Assembly: GCF_014898055.3 (NCBI RefSeq) | Contig: NW_023604295.1 | Location: forward strand, 71,822,301-71,886,300 | DNA length: 64,000 nt | Reading direction: 5' to 3' | Source of the DNA: Talpa occidentalis | Lineage: Eukaryota > Chordata > Mammalia > Eulipotyphla > Talpidae | In this document: in pieces, positions 1 through 12,730 of the stretch | Position numbering within the stretch: the first letter of the stretch is position 1 | Layout: each line of letters begins with the position of its first letter | The notes under the pieces: model-generated | The model's input: only the letters and a program-made list of their open reading frames with translations | The model's database searches: none | Told to the model about the DNA's origin: nothing | Position numbers and translations under genes: made by a program

Positions 1-910
1 TTTTCTGGGAAATTTATTTCTCGTATTATTTAGCATCATTTTGCTTTTGTTTCTATTCTATCAAATACATATTTTCTGATCTAAAAAATACTTTTATGTG
101 AAAAGGGAGGTTTGCTTTTTATTTTTAAAAGAAATTATGTCTAATAACTTTTTCAGTGAATGAACTGGAAGACACATATTCCAAGTATCTTTCCTTCCAC
201 ATAAATATTTCCTTTTCATATGGTATTTGATAAACTGTGAAGTAGGATTGAGTCCTATCTGCTCTTGGTGCAGATTTACATATGAAGTTTGGTATAAATT
301 CATATATTAGGTCTATCAAAAAATCCATAATACTTGCTTTGGAACCACGAGGAAAAAGAAAATATTTGCTCAAAAGAGAAAACCTAACTTGAATTAAGCT
401 TTGAGCTAATGAGCATAAAGAGAAATTAATTATTTTACACATCAAATCACCTCCTAAACTGGAGATTGATCAAATAACTTTACTAATTTTACATGAAAAT
501 AGCTATTAAGGATCAAGAACTGGAACTTGGATAAATTCCAGAAAAGTGTTAATGAAGTTAAAAGTAACCCACGGACTCTATATAATTGCCAAATTTGTGA
601 GAACCATTTTGGATTTAATTCTTCTCTTTCCAGGATATAATTTCTGGCATATGAATTAAGAAATTTGTATGTAGCACACTGAAGGGGGCACTAGGAGAAG
701 AAAAGATATGCTTGCTGAGGCAGCCAACCGAGACACACTTGGCATGAACAAGATATGGCTAACAAATAAATCTATGCATGAGCAAGTACACTCAGTATTT
801 ATTTAAATACTAAACCTCTCCATAGTTCAACACTGAGATGCACAGTAGTTGACAAGTAGTCAAAAATTCGATTAAGAAGTGTTTTTGAGTGGGATAAATG
901 TGAACTGGAC
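1..910. other. Anonymous AT-rich sequence
   Basis: No gene or recognisable repeat is seen. The two short frames on the minus strand near 94-445 overlap each other in different frames and have no codon or domain signal. Confidence 0.6.
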
Positions 911-1016
911 TTTTGGTGATGACATTAATACGGTATAGATAGATATTATTTAAAGATGCACACCTAAAACTTATTATATAATGTTATAATGCAATGTTAT
1001 TTCAACTTAAAAAAGG
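911..1016 (+). mobile_element. L1 3'-end fragment (LINE-1)
   Basis: The stretch reads like the end of an old mammalian L1 3' UTR. It has a 'ggtgatgacattaatacgg' segment, then 'gcacacctaaaac', a TA-rich 'atgttataatgcaatgttat' and an A-rich end. It is a short, decayed 5'-truncated remnant with no coding potential. The family assignment is by eye. Confidence 0.5.
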
Positions 1017-1340
1017 TAAACATGGGGATAAATCTAAGCAACCTTGACAGTATAAAACAAAAATAATAAGTCTAACTTATTTTAAAGCAAGAACAAAAAT
1101 ACTGCAATAAAAAGTATATTTAAAAAGTGCTTTAGATGTGAGTTACTAATTATATGTTTAATTAAATCACAACAAAAGGATATTCTTTCTATGTTGTTTT
1201 TGAAACCCCAAAGTTATCTTTAAATAACAAACTGGTAAGCTTGTGCAAGAATGTGAGGAAGGTAATCATTTAGCAGCATTAGGGGCTGGGGCATTTAAAT
1301 TTCTGTGTGCACCTCTGGTTGATTTCCACACTCTCCTGAT

Positions 1341-1386
1341 CTTTTTGCTCCTCCTCATCTGTTCTTTTTGCTCCTCCTCATCTGTT
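1341..1386. repeat. Perfect 23-bp tandem duplication
   Basis: A pyrimidine-rich 23-bp unit beginning CTTTTTGCTCCTCCTCATC occurs twice in a row, at 1341-1363 and 1364-1386, without mismatch. The identity suggests a recent local duplication by replication slippage. Confidence 0.9.
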
Positions 1387-1660
1387 CATACTTCAACTAT
1401 CCCAACGTATTCAGACTTTTGATTTCCACTCTAGTTTTTGTGGGAAAAGTCTTGCTGCCCAAAAAACGCTTTGCATTTCCCTAAGGGAGATAATGTAAGG
1501 AAAACATTTAGCATGTGTGTATATATTGGTTTTTAATGCAAATATATACACAGCTGAAAAGATTTCCTCTTCTGAACTCATGGCATTTAACATTTCCCAG
1601 TGACTTAATTTTAAATGTATTTTGTTGCAATGAACATTTCATGGACATATCTTTTGTCTC

Positions 1661-1704
1661 CCTAACCATATTATTATAAAATCCTAACCATGTTATTATA
1701 AACT
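1661..1704. repeat. 22-bp tandem duplication, imperfect
   Basis: A unit beginning CCTAACCATATTATTATAAA is repeated at 1661-1682 and 1683-1704, with an A/G difference in the middle and one at the end. Confidence 0.8.
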
Positions 1705-4700
1705 CATTTTTACATTCTAAGTTTTCCTTTATTTTCTCAATTTATAATGCAGTATATACACAGTTGTGTGGAAAATATGCTCAATTTTTGTGTGAACAAA
1801 TAGTGTTTCCCACCAAAGAGAGAATTTGCACCTAAATGCATCATTTCTCCCCTTGATATTTTAACTACTAAAGGTTCACGCAACGCATTTTACTGTCTGA
1901 TATGCGGAGATTAGATTTAACTGTTTTATTTTGCAGGTAAGGAAACAAGAATGTTTACTCAGAAGACCTTAATTTCTTGAAGACAATAAATGAAAATGGT
2001 AGCAACAACCAATGTCAAAAGCCACCTAACGTTTTTTTCAGGGTTGACCTCCTTGATAAAATATGTTGACTGACTTTCCTGGCCCTCACTGTAGAAAGTT
2101 AGTTTGTCTGGATTTTCTACATTATAAATTTGAGACATAGGAATAATTGCATTACTTTTAAACCTAAGTCACTTTCACACTTAATTCTTCATAAAAATGT
2201 TTTCCAGTATATGAAAAGAATTAGAATTTCTGATGTTTGGACTGACTTACAGTAAAGGGGTGGAAAATAGAATTAACTGCAACGAAATGGTATGTTATGC
2301 ATCACTTTAAATTATTCATTTTTTATTTCTTTTATTGAGCTTGAGTTTTTCCTCCTGATTGACCTTCAGATGTTTCTGAATATTTTTCTATCTCAGAGCA
2401 GAGTAGACTAGTAACTGGCCTTCCTAACTTATGAAATACAAATTGAATTGACTCTCTTGTGGCTTAAGGTTGAGGTCACTGGGTGTCTGTTAATAGAGAC
2501 TTTAGAATTGAATAGTCAAAGCTTGCTCTTTGAAAGTTAACATCCACCTATAATCAAAGTCCATTTATGCTTTGGCCTTGATAATTTTAGTGATGACTTT
2601 ATTACTAGCTGATTTCAGCAGTACTTTTGGTGAATTCTGATATGGAAAAGAAAAGAACTGAGCAACATAAAAAATTCTGATAAGTAATCAACATTTGATG
2701 AAATTCCTTTAGAAAACATCAGTGTGATCATTCAAGAAGTATATTGTATTTCTAATGACATACTGAGAGCACAATAACAGCTATGTGTGATTCACCATAC
2801 CTCACCAATACTGTGTTCCTGGACAACGAGACAGTGGATAAGAAGGGTATAACACAGTCCCTCAAATAGCTTAAAATCTATGTGGAGAGACAAAACAAAA
2901 GGATAACTATGTATAAAATTGAGAGCAGAGGTAAGTCCTGGTAAGCTGTATTATTTCAGATAATATTTTTTTTTGAAACTAGATTATTATTTGGTTACAA
3001 AGCAAGGCAGAATTTGGACTCATTGGTGGGGAAAACAAGGTCAGTTAAAATAGATGAAATAGCATTAGGAAAAACACAAATATGAACCTGACCATAGTAT
3101 GTCGGAGGATAGAGAGAACATCAGCCAAAGTGTTATAGATTATGTTGGTGGAGCATGGTGGGAAATAAGACTAAATACTTAAATTTATGAAAGACTTAAT
3201 AGAACTGAGTCATGTACCCAGTGGAGAATCAATACTGTGTATGCTATTAAGCAGTAGAATTAGATAATGACATCATTTGTCTACAAAGATTAATCAGATG
3301 CATGCATTAAAATGATTGGATGAGGAGAGAGATGAATGTTGGAGAAAATAGTTACAGATCTCCAACTCTAAACTACTGTTGAGAAAAAGGAAAGGAGAGA
3401 AATGAGTTAATATAGGAGACATTGTAAAGAAGCAATTGAGTATTATGACTTAGCTGAAGAAAATGAACGTGAAAACACCGTCAGCAATATGCCAACCTTA
3501 CAAATGACCAAATATCTCTAATGAGTAATAAAATGTTCAGTGTGTTTACTTAGCTTTGCCACCTTGACTGTTCAATGAATTTATTCATTAAAAGGTAATG
3601 TATCAATGTCAAGCCAGTATGTAGGTAGCTAGCAAATAATAGGAAAGTGGCCTCACCTGACACTGCCTTCAACCAAAGGAATGCCTACCCATTATGTTTT
3701 ACAGAATTCCCTTCATTCACTGCTAAACAGGAATCAAATCTTACTCATTATGATATACAGCACTACAGTTTCCCAATATTTATTCTTCTCCTCTTCTGCA
3801 AAACCCCTTCTTTGAGTTTTATACCATATTCTACCTTTCTTCGTAGCTGTCTTCAATAATCAATTACTCTAAATTATTTTGAAGTGTCAATACCTTATTG
3901 ATTACTTCCTCTAGGCTTGAAAATCTGACATGATGAGCTGCTGTTTTGTCTATAACATTTTGAAACCCAACATGTCTTTGTATGACCACAACTCTTATTC
4001 TTTCAATTGCTCTCATACCTACACTTCGAATGCAAATAGTTTCTCAGTGACTATTGAGAAAATGCAAAATAATAACATCCTCAACCCTTTTGCAAACTTC
4101 TCATTGGTACCAATAAAGCAAAACTCCTGTCCAGGATTTATGCCGTGAATTTCTCTCTCTTCTTAACTCTCTAAGTTGTAGTATGAAAACATCCGTGAAT
4201 TTTAAATTCAGTGGATTCTTATATTAAGTATGAAGACATCTAGAGAAGAAAATAATGACCAATATTTTCACCCATTGTCTGAAATTATGGCAAATTGTAG
4301 ATAACTCTCTCTAATTATAATCAATGAGTTAGAACCCATTGAATACATGTTCATGTGTATACATGTGTGTTTCTTTACATGCAAGAATTAGTGTTAAGTG
4401 AAAGAGGAATTAATTGCTTGCTTTGGTGTAAATCAATCCCTCACACTCTTCTCCTTCCAGTTTCCTCTAATAATTTTTACTATTCAAATTTTTTCCTGTG
4501 CATCTCTAGCTCATGCACTATCTGATTCTGTCCCCCCATAGAAATATGTCTAGAACTTTTCCAAATTACGTATTACTGTGAAAGCACTACAAAGGGATCT
4601 AGAGCTTGACGTTCTTCTGTTTAGCAAACTTATAGATAAAAGAAAAAACAAAAAATAAGAATTAGGTTGTATGCATGCATATGTTTCTGGGTTAAACAAG

Positions 4701-5655
4701 ATTATACCCAACCAATTATAAAGATAAGGAAAGGAATTTTACATTAAATGTAGCAACATATTTACACAATTCTCTATCACTTTGAGTATTACAATATTCT
4801 TTTACTTAAGAAAACCAAAGTCCCCACATGGTTCCTTGATTCTCTCATCAGAAGGGATTAGCTTACAAGTTTTCTTGACCTAAAAAGTAACCTTTAGCTG
4901 ACAAATGCATGTAAGGAAATGAAAAACAGCAGTGTTTCTACTCTTATCCATTTTTTTCTGGTCTCTTCTGATGTAAAAATATTTCAGTCTTCAAAAAACT
5001 ATTGTTTTATATCTGCATATGTTAAGCAAAGCTTTAAATAATTAAGGTGCTTTCCTGAAGTGAGCTTACATATAAATTTAAATTTTAAGGCTAAGCAATA
5101 AAGTATTCTCTTTGAATTAAAGCAAACTTGCTGATATGATTCATTAAATCTTTAAAAATAATTCGAACTTCAAGAATATATACTAATGAATATTTCCTAC
5201 CTAGCTTGCAAATTAAGCTGGAAAAATCTACAGAGAAAGAGCTATCAATATATAAATGCTTATAAATCATACAGATTTATGATTTTGCTATAAATGTTTG
5301 TTAACGCACACAGCTTATGTGGTTGTATACATTTTGACTATACAATTAAAACTTGACAAAGTCAGTGATTTCACACTGGTGGAATTCCCATTTTTCTAAG
5401 TTCACCCTTAAATACCCAAAGATATAAATTTATTGCAGGGGAATGTACCAATGGAATCAGAGAATATAAAGATTGAAGCTGACTTTCTCAGCAATACCAA
5501 AGCCTCATATAGTTTTGTCATGTTGAGTTTGGCTCAAAGAACAACTGAATAGTATCAAAAAGGTAGAAATTCCATGGAGATAGGTACCACTTACTTATTC
5601 TCTAAGTAATATTTTTTTCTGAAACAAGGACTTTTATTTCTGTATATTTTTTAAA

Positions 5656-5714
5656 TTTATATATAATGTATAGATATATATAGATAGATATATAGATATA
5701 TAATATATATATAC
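5656..5714. repeat. TA/TAGA-rich microsatellite
   Basis: An impure run of ATAT, TAGA and GATA units. It lies about 70 bp upstream of the SINE starting near 5785. Confidence 0.8.
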
Positions 5715-5784
5715 AATGCATAGATTTTTAAGGATTTTTTTTTAAATTTTAAGTAAAATTTCTTACTTAAAAATTAAGATAATG

Positions 5785-6051
5785 GAGACTCCCTGGTGGT
5801 GCAAGAGCTTAAAATGCAGCCTATGAAGTTGTCCACAGCCTCTGCAGCATGAGTTTGATCCCCCTGCCAGCCAGGGAGCAACTCACACGGCACAGCAGAC
5901 CTCTCCTGACTCGCCCACTGCTCCCTTCAGCAGTGTACGTCAGTCAATCTGCCTGTTCTGTTCCCCACTCTGTCTCTGGTGAATCCTCTCACCCTCCAAA
6001 CCTCTGGCTTATACCCCAACTCTTGTATGCATAAATAAATAAAATCTTTTA
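5785..6051 (+). mobile_element. tRNA-derived SINE (Rhin-1-like), older subfamily
   Basis: This non-autonomous retrotransposon begins at ACTCCCTGGTGGTGCAAGAG and ends in an AATAAATAAAATCTTTT tail. The body carries the family's CTCTCCTGACTCGCCC, CTGCTCCC, CAGCAGTGTA and CTCTGTCTCTGGTGAATCC blocks. A 16-bp target-site duplication, AAAAATTAAGATAATG, flanks it at 5769-5784 and 6052-6067, which fixes the boundaries and shows L1-type insertion. The short open frame at 5849-6034 is only this SINE read through. The 3' part has the TGCATAAATAAA form, which I assign to the older subfamily. The Rhin-1 name is inferred from memory of the T+ SINE families. Confidence 0.9.
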
Positions 6052-6177
6052 AAAAATTAAGATAATGAAAAACAAAAATGTGGGTATTGTGAATTTCCTA
6101 GACCAAGCAATTTGTTGTTAAATTAGGGATAGAAATTTCTTTACTTTCCAGGAAAAAGGAAAATACATTTTTTAAAT

Positions 6178-6310
6178 GCTGAATATTTTCCTGGACATGG
6201 GCTAAGCACTAATATATCCATTTTTTGTAACTAAAGTGACTGAAACTCAAATAACTCTCCCAAAATTTTGTGGTTAGTAAACAGGAGGGAACAGATTTTT
6301 GAATTCACAT
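6178..6310 (-). mobile_element. MIR-like SINE fragment, antisense
   Basis: Decayed sequence with the antisense MIR order: 'gacatgggctaagcacta', then 'actgaaactcaaataactctccc', then 'ttgtggttagtaaacaggag'. Old and strongly diverged. Confidence 0.45.
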
Positions 6311-9300
6311 TTATTTGACCCTGAATACTATATTCCTTCTACTATAAAAGTTTTTCTCCATTTCTGGTGCTTTTCTGTGACATTAAATGCATTTCAGAAG
6401 AGTTCTTCATGTGATCTTTTAAGTAACAAATACATGCTGACTTATGATGAAATATGCTATAAATCAAGTAACATTTTGGAAAAGCAAATTGGCAATATAT
6501 AGCAGGAATCTATAGAAATAGCTAAAGATAAACTTTCTGGAATTTGTTTAACCTAATAAATGGAAAGAGCCAGAATGTTGCTGGATACAAGTAGAATTGG
6601 GTGCTTAGATATTGTTAAAGAAAAAAAAATATATTTAATGATACTTTAATTAAACCATATGATGTTTATCTTGTTTGTAGATACTGACAAAAGAAAAATA
6701 AATATTTTGATTTTTATTATAAAGTTTTTTTTTCTTTTTATGCTTAGATTAGTGGTAGATATCTTGCAAGTGGTGCTGGATTGGCATACTTTTAAACTAT
6801 ATTGTTTTAGTCTGAATATTCTGTAATAAACTTTCATAGAGTACAGCATGCTTAATCACTACAAGATTTGTTCTTAGAAAGGTAAATATTTTATTAATAA
6901 AATGCTCTGTTTATAAGTAAAAAATATATAGATGATAAGGCTTTATTTAAGGAACACTAATATAGTAAAAATAGAAGCCACTGCAATAGGGTCTTACAGT
7001 GGAAGTCAGATATTGGACTTAATATTCAATGCAGCACAGACAAGTGGGGCTTTATATCCAAGTAACAAAATGTCGGTCAGTCTATGGAAAATGTTTACCA
7101 GGAAGCATGGGTGCTAAAAGGACCTGGCTAAACTGATCTAGTGAAGGCAGGCCAGGGTGATCAGCTAATCCTTGGGGGATGAATGAAGAACCCAATAAGG
7201 TATTGAAGGTGATCACAGATACAGGATGAAGGATTCTACTTAAACCAACTGAGCAGGACTCATGCTAAAACTGGACAATGCAGAGACAAGTATAGTTGTC
7301 TAAAAGTGGAGACCTCATTGAAAAAGTTCGGGGGAGCCTTGATAAATTTGTTTAAGGGGGAATCTTTGTCAATGGCTTAGGATCCTTTGTTTGAACTTTT
7401 CTTTCTATTCCTCTTTGGATTCCGGCTTCCCTGAAACCAGCTTTTTCCACGATGCTGGAACTATGGCCTTCAGCATCCCTGAGCATAGTTTTCCAGTATG
7501 AAGCAAAATCAGTATTTCATCATCCTCTCCTGACTTCAATAATGTTTAGTTCTAAAAGTCTTCAGAAAGTAGCCTGCTCTGGTTTGGAATATGTGTCTAC
7601 CCCCCGATGAATCACATTCTACTCATACACATAGGAAACTTTGATAGACTGAGCTTAGATCATCTGCTCACCCGGCAGCCAATCACTTTTGTCAGGAAAG
7701 GACAGGTTTATCAATAGCAATCAAGCCTTCTTCCCTCAAAACACTCACCCCAAGAAGCACAAAGGGTACAGTCCTGGAAAAATAAAACAATTTGGAGTCT
7801 TTTACGTACTCCAAATGTTTTCTCATTTGCTAAAACAAGTTCAAATGGATTCCAGTTAATGTGCCAGAAAAGTTTAAACCATGACATCATAGTGTTTTAA
7901 TGTCTGACAAACTATATGAAAGAAGGAAGCCAAAGGAAAGAGAAGGTTCTACACATACAAAGTCCATTTTAATGTAATAGTCAGTGTGTGTTACCCCTAC
8001 CACCCAATACACCATTGTCTCCTCATCCTTAGAATAAATCAATTTTCAGATAGGTGTTTCTCTGTTGTGCCCTGACAGCTCCAACCAAATTCAAGCAGAG
8101 AATGGCCTTCTGCTGGCCACAGGGTTTAGGTACTAGGATTAACTTAATTTGTGAGGATGAAATTGAAGGGAGTTTTTCTGGGAATGACAAAAGAGGAGGT
8201 CTTCTAGCCTTTGTGAGAGAGAAGTAAAGGGGAAAAAGTGCTCTGCTGTACCGCATATTTTGATTTGTGAAGCTTGGTATTGCCAGAGGCATTTTGCAAA
8301 CATGAAGGAAGTTGGATGGGGTCTAAGTCAATGCTTCTGAAAGGTAGTGACAGAGAAATGGAACCAGTGCATATGTATTAAGAGAACTGCAGTTTACCCT
8401 ACCTCTAGATGTCTAGCTAATTAATGCATGGCCTTCAGATTTAAGTTACTAATGGTCTTTTCTTCTATTACCTATATTCCAAAATATCCTGAGACATGTA
8501 GGTTTAATTATAATGTCATTGCAAGCAACATAAATGAGGAGTGGAAAATAAATTGTAAAATATTCAGTTAAAGAGATACTTTGGTGACATTTATAATCAT
8601 GAAGACTATGTATTAGTAGGATACTTTAAAGGTTTCAAATAAATTATTTTATCTTTTAATACTTGACCTATCAATCAGTGTCTGCCATCCTATTAAGCAT
8701 AAGTATCTTATATTCTGCTTTTAATATAGTTAGGTCTCAGAGGTCTGAAATCCATGGGAATGAGGTATTCCACAAAAGGGTCAACCTGGATTATTTCGAT
8801 TTTCTTTTTTTTTAAGTAAACTGTTTATACGGGAATATTTGCATGATGTGTCAAATACTGTCTGCCTTGTTGGAGCAGATGCATAATTTACTGTTGTCTT
8901 GCAGACTCAGGGTCATCATTGTCCATATCACTTGCATATAGTATACAGTAATTAGTCAATTATATAGTTAAGTAGTTATTTGAGGAGACATTTGCCGCTA
9001 GCTAGCTCTTAAGTTCTTGGGTTAGCTTGATGAATTCCTTTTCAAACTTATTTTGTGTATTTTACGGTTCCTCTGACTTGTTCCTCTGTCAGGCTGTCAC
9101 TTGTCAATTCCTGTTGCTCTTTGTTGACCTGCCAATATGGGCATTCTTGCTTCTAATTTTCTGCTTCTAACCTGTTCTAGATTAGAAAGTCAAATAGGCA
9201 CTCCTTTTAGAACTGTAGCTAAAAATAAGTCAAGAGTTTTTGGTCAAGGAGTTGTTTAACATACAAAGTTCTGAAACAAGAATGTTGAGCTACCTTTTGC

Positions 9301-11529
9301 ACGGTCCAAATACTTCAGGACAGACAGAGTCAGGTATAAGTACCTTACCAGTTGTTAATTACAGACTAAGGAGGTCATTTGTGAAGGAAACAAGTTTATT
9401 TTTTTAAATCTCTGAAAAACTAAAGGGATTGTTTTGGCAATATTTACTTTGAATTAATTTGATCTTTGCAGAGACATAGACTTGTTGCCAAGTGACATGT
9501 AAATGTTAGATGTGAGATGAATCTAAAGTTAGAAAACATATTAGTTGAGACGTCATATGGTCCTTCATTTGCCAAGTGCACACCAAGTTTCAGAGTTATT
9601 CCGTGGTTGTTCCCAGATACTAACAGAGTTGGGTTGTTATCAGTACCTTGTTTTTAATAGGGCCTGGTACTTCCACACAAATACAAAAACTTTCCTACAA
9701 AAATCTAAATAAGTGATTACTTTCTTTCACTACACACACATTTTTTAGCGGAATGGATGTTTTTTAAAGAAAAATGAATTATTGATTAAGTAATCTTTAA
9801 ATCTGCAGTACCTTGAATTTACTTGTTTGGCTTGAGTTTATCTTAAGTGAATGTATTTAATATGACATCAATTTGTAACACCAAAGAAGACCATATGGAA
9901 ACATGCCTGAAATGTTTACTTGATGTTTTAAATACAATTATTTTTATAGTTATCTTTAACGCTTCTACTTTATTTAATAGCAGTCTTTGTTCTTCTGCCA
10001 GCTCAGGCATATAATGTGCTGTCTGCTGTAATAAAGTGTTGTTTGAAGCAAAATCTTTAATACCTAATTTGCTATCTCTGATTTTGCATTTCAATCTGAG
10101 ATACAGATTTGTAAATACGATCAGAGAGAAAATATCTCTCTTGGAAAAATTTTACCAGAACCTTTTAAAATAAATATATTTTCTTTTTTCAAGAAGAATA
10201 AAACTTTCATTATTTTTTGAAAAGTGATCCTCTAAACAAGAAAGTAAAGGGAGGATTCAGAATGCTTTGGTTTATAAAGAAGGTATTTGCTTCATGGGAA
10301 ATTTCCCTCAGACTCAGTCCATATGGATTATTCTTTAAAATGTTTTCATCAACTTTGCCTTTCTGCCTTCAATTGAAATGAGCCTAACCCTTGAATGTTG
10401 CTGAATTTATAGCTCTAGTAAAACAAACTCTTCTGGCATTTCCTACACACAATTGGTTTCTTAGCTGCTTGGAAGATTTGAGATACAGTAGTTTGCTTCA
10501 TTATTAAAGACATATGATGCCTGTTGTACAGATTTTCCCTTGGGCAACAGAGTGATAAAAGAATAGAGAATTTCAAGAATCTGAATTTCGAAAATAAGTT
10601 CCAAGGTATCTTTCTTTCTTTTTTTTTTTAAGTTGTAGGAAAGCTTGCAAAATAATTTCCATTTTCATTTAGTTTCATCCTTATTCTGAAGCTGTGTGAG
10701 AACACATTTACCAGATGCAATTATTTGCCATATGAAATAAACATGTATTTTGCTTCTTTGCCCATAGTTGGTGATGTTAATGAAATCTTCCTAAAATTGG
10801 GAATTTTAAGTCAGTCCTAATCAGAATCCTGATTGCAGGTATAATTCCAAAGGGAGCAAATGTGGTTTACTCCTGAATGTTTCAGACTCTTCATCTCAGG
10901 AAAAAATTTTACATGTCATAATAACAGCTTACATAGCTCCTAATGCCTCAATGCCAGCCTTGTGGTCCTGTGATCAGAATGTCACTGTATTAAATTTAAC
11001 AAATTACCAGTCTCTTCGAAAGGAACTTTGAGGGAGTGTATGCATGCTGCAATGAGCTTCTTCATACTGTGTGTCAGGGATATTCATTCCTCATCCACCA
11101 GTTCCTCATTCAACTGGGCTGTGAAGTTTTCCACTGGTGCAAAAAATGGCTGAGAATCCTTTTGCTAATGCAGAGAGAGACAGCTGAAATAGAAGAGGGA
11201 TTCACAAGGTTAGGACATCTGTTAGAAATCAGTCCAGAAACAGGAGCTGGCAATATTCCAAAAATATTTTTTCAGCTTCCACAGAGTCCGTCATTGACAG
11301 ATGGACCTGGATTCAAACCCCACAAGGGAGAAACATATTCTAGAATTTAGCATTTAAGTCCATCATCTGTGTTAGTAAAAGGTGCTAGAGCTAAATAACC
11401 CATGGCTATAAGATCATTTTAGTTTTTGCGCACTTACAAAAATTGTTGTTAGGCATATCAATTTTTCATCAAAGGAAAACTTAGATATAAAGAAATGCAA
11501 AGATCTTAACTATAAACTTTTTTGGAAAT
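6311..11529. other. Anonymous AT-rich sequence
   Basis: About 5.2 kb without a recognisable gene or confident repeat. The open frames at 8029-8292 (minus), 9843-10094 (minus) and 11036-11350 (plus, 104 codons) have no domain I recognise. The 7.1-7.4 kb part is somewhat richer in GC and may be an old unclassified repeat. Confidence 0.5.
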
Positions 11530-11990
11530 TCATCTGACACACCAGTCAAGGTCAGGAAGATTTACATCACCCAGGAAGTTACCTACAGTTCTCTTCAAGG
11601 TAATCCCCAGCTGACAGAGACAATTATAGTTCTGATTTTACCACCAGACCATAGTACCTTCATGGTCTTACTGTTTTTCCAGTTCATTAAGGACAGAAAT
11701 AGTAAATATGCAACTGTTTACTGATGTCCTTGCTTTAAAAGACACAACAGGCCCCAGATGGAGTTATGCCAGGTCCCACCAAAACTTAATACCTAAATTA
11801 ACTGCAATTCCAGCCTCTCCCAAGACTGGAATTTTAAACCAATCAACCTGGTCACTGCCAGCACTATAACCTGCCTAAGACCTGCTGGGCTCCAGTCAGG
11901 GGAGATGGTTTTGCCTGAAATAATCTTCCATTGCTTTTACTGGTAATGTTGTCCTAATTTCTGTCTGACTCCAAAATGACTTTCATTTTG
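11530..11990. repeat. Possible ancient interspersed repeat, unclassified
   Basis: This moderately GC-rich block ('ggaagatttacatcaccc', 'ttaccaccagaccat', 'aaaccaatcaacctggtcac', 'cctgctgggctccagtc') looks like an old eutherian LTR or other interspersed repeat rather than unique desert sequence. The CCAAT-like 'aaccaatcaacc' is typical of LTR U3 regions. I cannot name the family or its ends. Confidence 0.3.
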
Positions 11991-12305
11991 TACAATCCCT
12001 TGCAGAGCCTTTCTATCAATACTTTCTATGTGCAGAATTCATGAATTGTTAGATAAAGCCTATCTGATTTTTAGATTCATTCAGACGAATTTTGTTTTTT
12101 AAAAATGCTCCCAAAAGCCATATATATACATGCAAAGTGAAGGCTTTTCACAGTCACCCATTTTATAAACTCTTAGTCAGATGGATTATATCAACCAATA
12201 TTTTCTCTCTGCTTTTCTTTTACATGGAGTAAGACAGCTGGGGGAGGGAGTAGAATTGGTGCAGAAGAAAGCCTATGCATATGGCTGAGTCTAAAAGGGA
12301 ATTGG

Positions 12306-12327
12306 TATTAGGGTTAGAATTAGGGTT
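12306..12327. repeat. Short interstitial telomere-like motif
   Basis: Two TTAGGGTTA-type blocks separated by GAA occur here. This is too short to be a true interstitial telomeric array and may be chance. Confidence 0.4.
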
Positions 12328-12449
12328 AAGCTATATGTTATGAGAGGTGTGTGTCATGCTAACTATCTGTTCTTGAACATCGTAGAATAGGAAACATACA
12401 TTAGATAATATTTTGTTTAGGTAACTTTACTCAAAATAACATTTTTTTG

Positions 12450-12730
12450 ACAATTTACAAAACCTTAATTCATTAATTGCATCTATCAGCAACATAGTAC
12501 TAGTACAACCATCATTGTTATAATTGTTACTAAATAGTATTCCAGTATATATAGTATTCCAGTATATGTCGATACCACAAATTGCGTTTCCATACTCCTT
12601 TTCAGGAATTGCTGGATCATAGGGGAGGTGTATTTTTAGTGTTTTGAGAAACTTGCATACTGTTTTCCATAGGGGATGGATGAGTCTACATTTCCACTAA
12701 CAATGAATGAGGATTTCTAACGATTTCTGA
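12450..12730 (-). mobile_element. L1 fragment, antisense
   Basis: The plus strand reads 'ggaattgctggatcatagg', 'gtgttttgagaaacttgcat', 'actgttttccatagggga' and 'catttccactaacaatgaat'. This is the reverse complement of a well-known conserved part near the 3' end of mammalian L1 ORF2. The copy is diverged, short and broken. Confidence 0.65.
12535..12568. repeat. 17-bp tandem duplication
   Basis: TAGTATTCCAGTATATA is followed at once by a second copy with one change at the last base. It lies within the L1 remnant. Confidence 0.8.

Larger units (their letters stand above)
1017..5655. other. Anonymous AT-rich intergenic or intronic sequence
   Basis: About 4.6 kb with no gene, no SINE and no confident named repeat. 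The open frames at 3647-3859 and 3930-4148 are short and lack domains. Two small direct tandem duplications near 1.34 and 1.66 kb are listed separately. Confidence 0.55.

Noticed and set aside
12306..12327. Interstitial telomere or fusion site
   Set aside because: Only about two degenerate TTAGGG-like units, which is too few to support it.
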